A stretch of DNA of 6,271 bases, from positions 1 through 6,271 of the forward strand of contig SLMY01000084.1 of NCBI GenBank assembly GCA_007133255.1, given 5' to 3'. Positions 1 to 6,271 of this stretch are shown here, piece after piece (position 1 is the stretch's first letter; each line of letters starts with the position of its first letter). The DNA is from Clostridiales bacterium (GTDB lineage Bacteria; Bacillota; Clostridia; Saccharofermentanales; UBA5734). Below the pieces are notes generated by a model. That model did not search any database and had not been told where the DNA came from. It saw only the letters and a program-made list of their open reading frames with translations. A program made the translations under genes and the position numbers.

Positions 1-21
1 AAAATCAATTTTGCTGATCAT
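1..21 (-). CDS. possible start of a further minus-strand gene (7 codons visible)
   Basis: An ATG at 21-19 opens a frame reading MISKIDF before the window ends. It is preceded by AAAAGG (35-30) with an 8-nt spacer, which is the same spacing used by the two complete genes here. A -10-like TATAAC at 62-57 would give a leader of about 30 nt. No function can be read from seven residues. The start could be chance, since ATG and A/G-rich stretches are common in AT-rich DNA. It is listed because the region upstream of it looks like a regulated promoter and otherwise has no gene to serve on this side. Confidence 0.3.
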
Positions 22-56
22 AATTTAAACCTTTTCTCACTACTTTTGTTCCTATC

Positions 57-83
57 GTTATACCCTATATCGAGTAGTATAGG
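57..83 (-). promoter_or_regulatory. weak promoter candidate with adjoining inverted repeat
   Basis: On the minus strand TATAAC (62-57) resembles a -10 element. Directly upstream lies an imperfect dyad, CCTATA (64-69) and TATAGG (78-83), separated by 8 bp and covering the place where a -35 element would sit. No recognisable -35 hexamer exists at 16-18 bp. The arrangement fits a regulated promoter for the putative gene starting at 21, but both elements are AT-rich and may be coincidental. A 9-bp direct repeat, GCTGATCAT, at 13-21 and 83-91 brackets this segment. Confidence 0.25.
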
Positions 84-116
84 CTGATCATTCAACCTGT
101 TTTTGAGTTTTTTCAA

Positions 117-151
117 TTCACCGATTGGGTGAAATTTCACCTATTGGGTGA
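117..151. promoter_or_regulatory. tandem, nested palindromic operator-like array
   Basis: The 16-bp unit TTCACC[G/T]ATTGGGTGA occurs twice in direct orientation (117-132 and 136-151), with a 19-bp period and one mismatch. Each copy is itself an inverted repeat of TCACC-N5-GGTGA; the first extends to TTCACC/GGTGAA at 117-133. The junction forms a third dyad, the perfect 14-bp palindrome GGTGAAATTTCACC at 128-141. Four half-sites alternating in orientation within 35 bp in a non-coding stretch are hard to explain except as binding sites for a dimeric regulator, probably bound side by side. No poly-T tract suited to a terminator follows. It lies upstream of the possible gene at 21 and downstream of the glycosidase gene. 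The regulator family is not recognised. Confidence 0.6.
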
Positions 152-272
152 TAAATTTATTTCAAAGAAACCCTTGTGTTTGCTGGCTTAGATGGGACTT
201 TTTAATGAGTTGAAGTAGAATCTAGGTATTACTTGATAGTACGCGTGCAGACGTTGTGGATGAACTAAATAA

Positions 273-2165
273 TCATTCACCAGGCTCATTAGCTTTGACC
301 AGCGGCATCTCGGTCATGCGAAGATTGGTGCAACCATACGGGATCAGCTGCAGGTCTTCCACTTCCTCAGCGACCCATTTCATACCAGGAACCGGTGTCG
401 CAGCGCCTTGCTTCATCTCCCAGTCAACTTTTCTGCCTTTGATTTTGATCACAACCGGCGCGCCAGCAGGCGAAAACACAGCTTCATCCAGCGGCTTTTC
501 TTCTACCTGTATGGACTGCTCCAACTCTGCTTCATCCAGACAAAGCCCGTAGTTCCAGGGGCCTGTCGGCAGCACTTCATAATCACAGTGCGGATGCTCA
601 TGGCCAGGCATTTCCTGGTTGATCTGTAGCCATTTTTCGGGAATCGGCAAGGAATAAACCAGCGGTCCGCGGCTGACCGCGACTAAAGAATTCGGCCGAG
701 AAACAAGCGAAGGTGTCATCGGCAGTTTAAGAGTAAAGCAGGTCTCGCCTTCCCAGAACTGACGAAGAGGATAAAAGGCAGCCTGTTCAGCCGGTTCAAC
801 CGGGATAACGCTGCCGTTTATCTCAATTCGCGCCGTGCTGGTCCACTGAGGAATCCGCAGCCAAAGAGTAAAGATCGTTTTTTCTTCTGAATCAACGATA
901 AAACGCACAGTATCACGGAAAGGATAATCGGTTTCCATCTCTATTGAAACTTCCGATCCCTGGATAGTTGTCGTTAAAGCGGATGGCGCGTAGACCACAG
1001 CCGCCGCGCCATCAGAGGTTTGCATGAAGGTGGACAGCGCCAGTTTCGGCCAGGCCTGGCTTAAATTAGCCGTACAGCAGCCAAAATTAGGTTCGAGGCC
1101 AAACAGGTTCGCGTCGCCGCCGTTGGTGTTAAATAAAGGCTCGTCCTGCCGGCTGCAGGACACCTGGTTCACCTGCTGGTCGTACTGGTGTGTCCACATA
1201 TCCGGGCTGAAGGTCGCCGGCAGGGCGTTAAAGGCAATCTGCTCCAGCCTGTCTGCCCACTTCGCCTCACCCGTAACAGAAACCAGATGTTCCAGTGAAT
1301 ACAGGTATTCAGCCACCGCGCACAACTCTGTCCCCTGAACCGGGCTTGTGCCGGCCAGGCATTCATCACCGGTAAACACACCGGTCACCATGCCATGATA
1401 TGCGTCCAGCAGCTTCACAGCGTTGTCGGCAGCTTTTAGATGCTCGTTCTCACCGCTCAGCCGCCAGAAAAGCGGGCCGGCCTTGAGCATCATGGCGTTG
1501 TTGACAACATGGCTCATATAGCTCCAGCGGCCTTTGCCGTCCGCTTTCCTGTAAGGCCAGTGTTTAAAAAACGAGAACCAGTCAAACCCCTGTCCCCGCA
1601 GTTTAGACGCCAGGTCCAGCAGCCATTGAGCCTGTGTCCGCTCATACAGCCACCAGATGGCGATCAGGCCCTCAAACCAGCGTGCCTGTCCCCAGTTAAA
1701 AAGCGGCGCCTGGTCAATATGACGGTCCAGAGACTTCAACGCTTTCTCAACAACTGGCTGAATACGCGGATCATCGGCCGACTCATAGTAGACAATCAGT
1801 ACTTTTAGCATCAGCAGCATCGCCCATACATCGTATCGCGAACGGTCTTTATGATCATCCGGGCAGATCCAGCCATCCTCAGCCTGTGAAGAAAGTATCG
1901 CGTTTATATAACGTTTCGCACGTTTTTTCAGGTTCTCATCATCCAGCAGCCAGGCAAGCGGGATAAACCCGTCGAGCCAGTAAGGCAGGCGCTCCCACCC
2001 TTCAGCCTGCCCGCCAACCCACTGGCTGTCTTTAATATCCGGCCAGAACTGGTCCAGATGGCCCGACAGGCCTTTCGCCTGGATGCTGAGCTGGCGCAGC
2101 AGCCAGCCCTCAGGCTTGATCTCATGAGTTGTATAGGGCTTAAAAATTGGTTGCTTCAGTTCCAT
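273..2165 (-). CDS. GH127/DUF1680-type glycoside hydrolase, probable beta-L-arabinofuranosidase
   Basis: The 630-residue protein has the DUF1680 architecture: an N-terminal (alpha/alpha)-barrel of roughly residues 15-375, rich in Trp and aromatic motifs (GQARWFEG at 159-166), then beta-sandwich domains. In GH127 HypBA1 of Bifidobacterium longum, zinc is held by Glu and Cys of an E-x-C motif plus a Cys-Cys pair, and one Cys of the pair is the nucleophile. The matching residues here are E280 and C282 (GTELCAVAEYLYSLE) and C363-C364 (NFGCCTANL). E268 in TGDECLAG is the best candidate acid/base; it lies 12 residues before E280, against 16 in HypBA1, so that match is less certain. There is no signal peptide or membrane segment, so the enzyme should be cytoplasmic and act on imported oligosaccharide or glycopeptide. 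The ATG at 2165 follows AGAGGT with an 8-nt spacer. It lies 157 nt behind hypD on the same strand with no clear terminator between, suggesting cotranscription. Family assignment is firm; substrate is inferred, since the family also includes other activities such as one on aceric acid. Confidence 0.85.
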   Translation of the reverse strand: MELKQPIFKPYTTHEIKPEGWLLRQLSIQAKGLSGHLDQFWPDIKDSQWVGGQAEGWERLPYWLDGFIPLAWLLDDENLKKRAKRYINAILSSQAEDGWICPDDHKDRSRYDVWAMLLMLKVLIVYYESADDPRIQPVVEKALKSLDRHIDQAPLFNWGQARWFEGLIAIWWLYERTQAQWLLDLASKLRGQGFDWFSFFKHWPYRKADGKGRWSYMSHVVNNAMMLKAGPLFWRLSGENEHLKAADNAVKLLDAYHGMVTGVFTGDECLAGTSPVQGTELCAVAEYLYSLEHLVSVTGEAKWADRLEQIAFNALPATFSPDMWTHQYDQQVNQVSCSRQDEPLFNTNGGDANLFGLEPNFGCCTANLSQAWPKLALSTFMQTSDGAAAVVYAPSALTTTIQGSEVSIEMETDYPFRDTVRFIVDSEEKTIFTLWLRIPQWTSTARIEINGSVIPVEPAEQAAFYPLRQFWEGETCFTLKLPMTPSLVSRPNSLVAVSRGPLVYSLPIPEKWLQINQEMPGHEHPHCDYEVLPTGPWNYGLCLDEAELEQSIQVEEKPLDEAVFSPAGAPVVIKIKGRKVDWEMKQGAATPVPGMKWVAEEVEDLQLIPYGCTNLRMTEMPLVKANEPGE

Positions 2166-2322
2166 ATTAAATGACCTCTTGCATCAGATTGCTTCATTTC
2201 TCGCGTTGCGACATTTTTTCTGGCATGAGTTCTTTTATCCTGACACGAAACAGAATATCTTTTTTGATATAGATGAAAGACCACCAGACTACCTGTAAGG
2301 CCGATCAAATCAGCTTGTCGCT
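2166..2322. other. hypD-glycosidase intergenic gap
   Basis: The 157-bp gap between two same-strand genes contains the glycosidase Shine-Dalgarno AGAGGT just before the start codon, but no strong promoter hexamer pair and no GC-rich hairpin with a T tail. The only dyad is a 5-bp AT-only stem (ATATC 2255-2259, GATAT 2266-2270). The simplest reading is a two-gene transcript with a long spacer. The length leaves room for an internal promoter or processing site that is not recognised here. Confidence 0.45.
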
Positions 2323-4701
2323 CTAAACAGGCTTCTGCTCCGTTCGTTCAATAATCTCATTTTGCAAAGGCAGACTTAAATTCTTGAAATAATCGCTGTA
2401 GCCTGCCACCCTGACAATCAGCCCTTCATGGCTTCCCGGATTTTTCTGCGCCTCAACTAATGTTTTCTTATCAATCACATTAAACTGAATGTGATGCCCG
2501 TTCAGTGAAAAATATGTCCGGATTAAACTGGCCATCGCGTGGATGCCCCGTTTGTTTTGCATGATCTGAGGTGATAACTTCTGATTGAGCAACGTACCGC
2601 CGGTCCGCAAATGGTCCATCTTCGCGGCTGATTTCAAGACCGCGGTCGGACCAAGCCGGTCCGCGCCCTGAACCGGACTAATCCCTTCAGACAGCGGCTT
2701 GCCGGCGTTTCGCCCGTCCGGACTGGCTCGCATCACCTCGCCAAAGTAAACATGACAGGTGGTTGGCAGCATATTAATCCGATACTGGCCGCCTCTGGCA
2801 TTAGGTCTGCCGCTGACAGCTTTGTCATACAAATCAAAAACGGCCTTCATCAGGTCATCGGCGCTGTTATCGTCATTGCCGTATTTGGGCGCTTTCGTTT
2901 TTAGTATGCGCTGCAGCTGTTCGAAACCGGTAAAATCCGCATCAATCGCCTGCGTCAATTCATCCATGACAATCATCTGCTGCTCATACACCAAAATTTT
3001 CAAAGCCGCCAGTGAGTCTGTTATCGTACCAATGCCTACGCCTTGAATATACGATGTGTTATAGCGGGCGCCGCCGGCATGGTAATCCTTGCCCTGGGCG
3101 ATACAGTCATTCGTCAGAACAGAAAGAAAAGGCACAGGCATATACCGGGCATACAGCTGCTCTATCTGATTCGAGCCTCTCATTTTGATCTTCGCGAAAT
3201 ACTGCATCTGCTTCTGATAAGCGGCGAACAACTCATCAAAAGATTTGAAATCTTTAGCATAGCCCAGCTGCAGACCAATCTGCTTATTAGTATAAAGGTC
3301 GTAGCCATTATATAAAGTCAGCTCAAGGATTTTAGGCAGATTAAAGTAGCCTGTGAGAATATAGGCTTCGTTGCCAAAAGCGCCGGTCTCAACACAGCCG
3401 CTGCTTCCACCCTTGCGTGCGTCTTCCAGAGTTTTGCCGGCGTTCAGCAGCTCCTGAACAATCGCTTCCGTATTATAGAAGGCCGGCTGTCCCCAGCCCT
3501 GCGCCGCGATCGCGCATGCTTTTTCCAGAAAAGGCGCTGGTGATTTTCGGCTGATCTGAACATTTGAGCTTGGCTGCAAAAGCCGCATCTCATCCATGCA
3601 TTCCAGAATCAGGTAACTGACCGTATTGACGCCATCCTGGCCGTCCGGCCTGATACCGCCTGTATTGATATTGGCGAAATCAGTGTAAGTCCCGCTTTCC
3701 TTAAGTGTAATCCCTACTTTTGGCGGCGCCGGCTGATTATTAAATTTAACCCAAAGGCATTCAAGCAGTTCTTTTGCCTGATCCCGATTCAATAAACCCC
3801 TGTCATGATCCTTCTCATAGAACGGATATAAATGCTGGTCGAGCCTGCCGGGGCTGAAGGCGTCCCAGGGATTAAGCTCAGTCGTGACACCGATATGAAC
3901 AAACCAGTAAAGCTGAAGTGCCTGCCAGTATGTTTTTGGCCGGCCAGCCGGTACAACCTCACAGTTTTCCGCGATCTGCAGCAGTTCACCACGCCGTTTC
4001 GCGTCCTTTTCATCTGCGGCTTTTTCTCTGGCCAGGTCTGCATAGCGTCTGGCTAAAATTATCGGCGCCTCACAGGCAATCAGCATGGCGCGAAGCTGTT
4101 CTTTTTTTTGTGTTGATTCAGGATCATTCAAATCATTGATCGACTGAAGCGCCTGTTTAATATCTGCCTGGTAATCAAGCATACCTTTAACAAAAATATT
4201 TTCTGAACCCACAGTATGTCCGGGCCCGCGCTGTTCCATAAACTCCGTGAAGATACCAGCCTGATAAGCGTCATGCCAGGCCGGCTCCATGGCCGTGAGA
4301 ATTTTTTCTCTCATTGAGCGCTTCGACCAGAAGGGGATGATTACCTCTTCCTGTAGACGGATGTCGTCTTCAGATACAGTAAAAGAAATAAGGGCTCGGT
4401 CATTCATCAACCGCATATCATCCGCGGTATGGCAGCAAAGCTCAGGAAAAGTTGGCGCGGCCTGCAGTGTATGGCCTTTTTCACCAACGAGAAGTTCATC
4501 CGGGCCAATGTCTATCGTCTGATGCGTCAGGATGTGGCGAAAAGCCAAAGCCCTCATTTCAGGAACAGAAACCTGATGCTCCCATTTCTGATAAGCCTCT
4601 GTCAACAGTCTGGCTCTTTCCATCGATAAACAAGGCTGTGTCTCCACACTTCGCCTGCGCAGGTTTCTTATCCGCTGGTTCATCCCTCTTTGCTCAGACA
4701 T
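2323..4701 (-). CDS. hypD: trans-4-hydroxy-L-proline dehydratase (glycyl radical enzyme)
   Basis: This enzyme dehydrates free trans-4-hydroxy-L-proline to (S)-1-pyrroline-5-carboxylate, which P5C reductase can turn into proline; it works in the cytoplasm under anaerobic conditions. The 792-residue length matches the family (about 790). A PFL-like barrel domain (about residues 10-660) is followed by the glycine-radical domain (about 670-792). The thiyl cysteine is C436 with E438 in GSSGCVETG, and the radical glycine is G767 in RVAGYSD. Positions known from the C. difficile HypD structure occur with a constant +2 offset, as I recall its numbering: F154, H162, D280, S336, D341, F342, Y452, T647. 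This separates it from pyruvate formate-lyase and from glycerol, choline and propanediol enzymes. The ATG at 4701 is supported by AGGAGG (4715-4710) with an 8-nt spacer. It needs a radical-SAM activase (HypE), which is not in the window. The symbol hypD is also used for an unrelated hydrogenase maturation factor. Confidence 0.95.
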   Translation of the reverse strand: MSEQRGMNQRIRNLRRRSVETQPCLSMERARLLTEAYQKWEHQVSVPEMRALAFRHILTHQTIDIGPDELLVGEKGHTLQAAPTFPELCCHTADDMRLMNDRALISFTVSEDDIRLQEEVIIPFWSKRSMREKILTAMEPAWHDAYQAGIFTEFMEQRGPGHTVGSENIFVKGMLDYQADIKQALQSINDLNDPESTQKKEQLRAMLIACEAPIILARRYADLAREKAADEKDAKRRGELLQIAENCEVVPAGRPKTYWQALQLYWFVHIGVTTELNPWDAFSPGRLDQHLYPFYEKDHDRGLLNRDQAKELLECLWVKFNNQPAPPKVGITLKESGTYTDFANINTGGIRPDGQDGVNTVSYLILECMDEMRLLQPSSNVQISRKSPAPFLEKACAIAAQGWGQPAFYNTEAIVQELLNAGKTLEDARKGGSSGCVETGAFGNEAYILTGYFNLPKILELTLYNGYDLYTNKQIGLQLGYAKDFKSFDELFAAYQKQMQYFAKIKMRGSNQIEQLYARYMPVPFLSVLTNDCIAQGKDYHAGGARYNTSYIQGVGIGTITDSLAALKILVYEQQMIVMDELTQAIDADFTGFEQLQRILKTKAPKYGNDDNSADDLMKAVFDLYDKAVSGRPNARGGQYRINMLPTTCHVYFGEVMRASPDGRNAGKPLSEGISPVQGADRLGPTAVLKSAAKMDHLRTGGTLLNQKLSPQIMQNKRGIHAMASLIRTYFSLNGHHIQFNVIDKKTLVEAQKNPGSHEGLIVRVAGYSDYFKNLSLPLQNEIIERTEQKPV

Positions 4702-4721
4702 CTTCTATGCCTCCTGGCAAT

Positions 4722-4749
4722 ACTAAACAGCTTCTGTCCAGCCTTTAGT
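4722..4749 (-). other. possible 5'-leader hairpin before hypD
   Basis: On the minus strand ACTAAA (4749-4744) can pair with TTTAGT (4727-4722), and an inner GCT/AGC helix can stack in the loop. The 3' side of the stem ends only 6 nt before the Shine-Dalgarno AGGAGG at 4715-4710. If it forms, it would lie in the leader of the proposed transcript and could affect ribosome access or mRNA stability. It does not cover the Shine-Dalgarno itself, and the outer stem is mostly A/T, so a regulatory role is speculative. Confidence 0.3.
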
Positions 4750-4783
4750 TATCATCGTATTTTATATGTTTTCCACACGCTTT

Positions 4784-4789
4784 ATTATA
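4784..4789 (-). promoter_or_regulatory. -10 element of the probable hypD promoter
   Basis: A perfect TATAAT is read on the minus strand 83 bp before the hypD start codon. A start of transcription about 7 bp further on (near 4777) would give a leader of roughly 75 nt. No good -35 hexamer is present 16-18 bp upstream (the sequence there is near AAGACG), and there is no TG extension of the -10. A strong -10 with a poor -35 is typical of promoters that depend on an activator. Confidence 0.6.
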
Positions 4790-4833
4790 CTATTACTAGC
4801 CCCAAACGTCTTCTTTGCAAGAGTTTCTGGTTT

Positions 4834-4843
4834 GTTGCGCAAC
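4834..4843. promoter_or_regulatory. palindrome GTTGCGCAAC upstream of the hypD promoter
   Basis: This is a perfect 10-bp palindrome in an otherwise AT-rich stretch. Its centre (4838.5) falls about 61 bp upstream of the transcription start predicted from the TATAAT at 4789-4784, a classical distance for an activator that contacts RNA polymerase from upstream. A TTGCAA sequence follows at 4820-4815 on the minus strand. The binding protein is not recognised. A LacI-type site is possible, but the sequence is not a match to the CcpA cre consensus. Confidence 0.4.
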
Positions 4844-4922
4844 CTTTTGTTTTATTGTTTAAAATGTACCCTATAAAATAGACAGTAGTCAGCCGTTCAT
4901 CAGGTCTTTTAATCTATTAAAG

Positions 4923-4940
4923 AACAAGCCCCACTTTGTT
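4923..4940 (-). terminator. weak terminator candidate after the aminopeptidase gene
   Basis: About 10 nt after the stop codon of the aminopeptidase, AACAAAG (4940-4934) can pair with CTTGTT (4928-4923) with one bulged A and a G-rich loop. It is followed by CTTTAATAG, which is only a short, interrupted T tract. The stem is AT-rich, so termination would be inefficient at best. Some read-through into hypD is possible. Confidence 0.25.
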
Positions 4941-4949
4941 ATGTTACCG

Positions 4950-6271
4950 CTAGACTGTCCGGGTATTGATCTTAAGCCAGTCGCGCTCCGCTTCATCCAG
5001 AAATGGACTGAGTTTCTGATAAACAACTTGATGGTATTGGTTTAGCCAGTCTCTTTCATCCTGACTCAGCCGCTCAGGTATAACGCCATCCAGATCAATC
5101 GGACAATAGGAGATTGGCTCAAATTGATAGAAGGTGTCGTTTTCATCTTCCATCGCCACGGTAACCAGCATCATGTTCTCAATGCGGATACCCCAGAGGC
5201 CTTCTTTGTAAATGCCTGGCTCATTGGTGATGATCATGCCCGGTTCAAGCGGTACCGGACTTACATTGGCCGAAAATGACTGCGGCCCTTCATGGACAGA
5301 CAACAGGTACCCTACCCCGTGCCCTGTACCGCATTTATAATCAATCCCCTTTTCCCACAGCGGCTGCCGGGCCAGAACATCAAGCAGTTGTCCGCTGGTC
5401 CCTTTGAGGAAAACAGCTCTGGACAAAGCAATGTTCGATTTGAGCACCAGGGTGAAATCTTCTTTTATCCGCTGATCAGGTGATCCAATCATATAGGTTC
5501 TAGTTACATCTGTCGTGCCGCTCTCATAATGACCGCCAGTATCAACCAGCAGAGCACCGTCGCGATCGATCACAGCCGGCTGTCCGTTCGCGGGATTATA
5601 GTGCATCTGTGCCGCGTTCGCGTTAAAGGCGGCGATTGTCGGGAAACTGTCATCTACAAAGTGTTCACCGGTTTTTCTAATCTCATGTATTTTCAGTGCG
5701 ACAGCCTGTTCACTCACCTGGTCTGCCAGAGCGTTTTCCTTAATCCATTTCGACAGCCGCGTCAGTGCCAGGCCTTCTGTGATGGCCGTCTGCCGCAGAT
5801 TGTCAATTTCTGTTTCATTTTTAACAGCCTTCATCAGAAGCGTTGGTGATGGTTTTAACACCAATTGAATGCTGTCGGGAACACTTTGTTTAAGCAGAAT
5901 ATTCGCGAAATCAGGATCCAGGTGCAGTTGGCTGACCGTATCAGCGTCGAGCTGGCGCAAAAAGTCATAAACGTCATCAGCCTTTCTCACTTCAATCCTA
6001 TCCTGAGTGAGCACATGCGAAATCTCATTGCTTAATTTTTTCTTATAGATGAATAAAACACAGTTTTGTCTGTCAACATACAAGAAAGCATAAAACACGG
6101 GGTTAAACGGCACATCACGTCCTCGCAGATTCAGCAGCCAGGCAATATCTTCCAGCGGTGTTATCAGGGAAGCGTCAGCAAAAGAGCTGATTTTCTCTCT
6201 AAACGCGTTTAGTTTTTCGACACGGCTCTTGCCCGCGAAGACAGTATCATGGACAAAAACCGGGGCTTTCG
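4950..6271 (-). CDS. Xaa-Pro aminopeptidase (M24B, large three-domain type), 5' end outside window
   Basis: This metallopeptidase removes the N-terminal residue from peptides whose second residue is proline (Xaa-Pro, and plausibly Xaa-Hyp). The frame is open from the right edge: 439 complete codons are visible. Numbered from the edge, the dinuclear metal ligands are D243 (VDTGG), D254 (TTDVT), H317 (GTGHGVG), E350 (TNEPGIY) and E364 (IRIEN), all five present. Their spacing matches the human cytosolic XPNPEP1 type almost exactly. A second creatinase-like domain starts with DIAWLLNLRGRD (about 41-52), and the C-terminal M24_C domain carries YCPIDLDGVIP and WLNQYHQVVYQKLSPFLD. The family is about 590-620 residues, so some 150-180 N-terminal residues lie beyond the window. 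A GTG at 6113 could be mistaken for a start, but the conserved motif continues upstream of it. No membrane or secretion features are seen, so it is probably cytoplasmic. It precedes hypD by 248 bp, with a separate hypD promoter between. Confidence 0.93.
   Translation of the reverse strand, partial: KAPVFVHDTVFAGKSRVEKLNAFREKISSFADASLITPLEDIAWLLNLRGRDVPFNPVFYAFLYVDRQNCVLFIYKKKLSNEISHVLTQDRIEVRKADDVYDFLRQLDADTVSQLHLDPDFANILLKQSVPDSIQLVLKPSPTLLMKAVKNETEIDNLRQTAITEGLALTRLSKWIKENALADQVSEQAVALKIHEIRKTGEHFVDDSFPTIAAFNANAAQMHYNPANGQPAVIDRDGALLVDTGGHYESGTTDVTRTYMIGSPDQRIKEDFTLVLKSNIALSRAVFLKGTSGQLLDVLARQPLWEKGIDYKCGTGHGVGYLLSVHEGPQSFSANVSPVPLEPGMIITNEPGIYKEGLWGIRIENMMLVTVAMEDENDTFYQFEPISYCPIDLDGVIPERLSQDERDWLNQYHQVVYQKLSPFLDEAERDWLKINTRTV

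Larger units (their letters stand above)
1..272. other. AT-rich intergenic region after the glycosidase gene
   Basis: No complete gene is seen in these 272 bases. They hold the operator-like array at 117-151, a weak minus-strand promoter candidate at 57-83 and a possible gene start at 21. Between 152 and 272 no convincing intrinsic terminator for the glycosidase transcript is visible on the minus strand: there is no GC-rich stem followed by a T run. Transcription may therefore continue leftward or stop elsewhere. Confidence 0.6.

Noticed and set aside
126..143. Rex-type operator at GTGAAATTTCAC
   Set aside because: The Rex site TTGTGA-N6-TCACAA needs two more base pairs between half-sites and TT/AA flanks. 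Here the flanks are GG/CC-like and the spacing is shorter.
1440..1808. Plus-strand open frame of 122 codons, and similar plus-strand frames at 256-552, 1024-1338, 2759-3046, 3043-3315, 4452-4748 and 5529-5849
   Set aside because: They lie opposite (mostly inside) well-supported minus-strand genes. The translations show no recognisable domain, composition is biased by the opposite strand, and no convincing ribosome binding site was seen.
2255..2270. Hairpin ATATC-(T6)-GATAT between hypD and the glycosidase as a terminator
   Set aside because: The stem is five A/T-rich pairs and on the minus strand has no following T tract, so it is too weak for intrinsic termination.
2323..4701. Pyruvate formate-lyase, choline TMA-lyase or glycerol/propanediol dehydratase
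   Set aside because: The radical enzyme carries the HypD-specific set (H162, D280, S336, D341, CVETG, T647) in near-identical context to C. difficile HypD. The pyruvate formate-lyase Cys-Cys pair is absent.
4777..4900. Catabolite repression (cre) site in the hypD upstream region
   Set aside because: I compared CG-centred candidates with TGWNANCGNTNWCA by eye; none matches at the key TG, A and CA positions.
6111..6113. GTG as the start codon of the aminopeptidase
   Set aside because: The frame stays open to the window edge, and the codons just upstream encode the conserved DIAWLLNLRGRD motif of the family, so this GTG is an internal valine.

Overview
The window looks like chromosomal DNA of an anaerobic or facultatively anaerobic Bacillota (low-GC Gram-positive) bacterium. 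The evidence is canonical AGGAGG-type ribosome binding sites, AT-rich intergenic DNA next to more balanced coding DNA, a perfect TATAAT -10 element, and an oxygen-sensitive glycyl radical enzyme very close to the Clostridioides difficile 4-hydroxyproline dehydratase. Genus cannot be decided from this sequence. All real genes are on the minus strand, so transcription runs from the right edge to the left.

In transcription order the layout is as follows. (1) 6271-4950: a Xaa-Pro aminopeptidase (M24B, large three-domain type), whose 5' end lies outside the window. (2) 4949-4702: an intergenic region with a good hypD promoter, a 10-bp palindrome upstream of it and a hairpin in the 5' leader. (3) 4701-2323: trans-4-hydroxy-L-proline dehydratase, a glycyl radical enzyme with every known catalytic position conserved. 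(4) 2322-2166: a 157-bp gap with no convincing terminator. (5) 2165-273: an intracellular GH127/DUF1680-type glycosidase, the family of the beta-L-arabinofuranosidases. (6) 272-1: an intergenic region with a striking tandem, nested operator-like repeat and a possible start of the next minus-strand gene at 21.

Read together, the three genes suggest a catabolic module for hydroxyproline-rich material. An aminopeptidase would remove residues preceding Pro/Hyp, a glycosidase of the family known to remove beta-L-arabinofuranose from Hyp-linked arabinosides would act on the sugar, and a dehydratase would convert free trans-4-hydroxy-L-proline to pyrroline-5-carboxylate. The most natural source is plant extensin-type, hydroxyproline-O-arabinosylated glycoprotein rather than collagen, because collagen Hyp carries no arabinose. 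This link is inference from family membership and gene order. The radical-SAM activase that HypD needs, pyrroline-5-carboxylate reductase and any transporter are not in the window.
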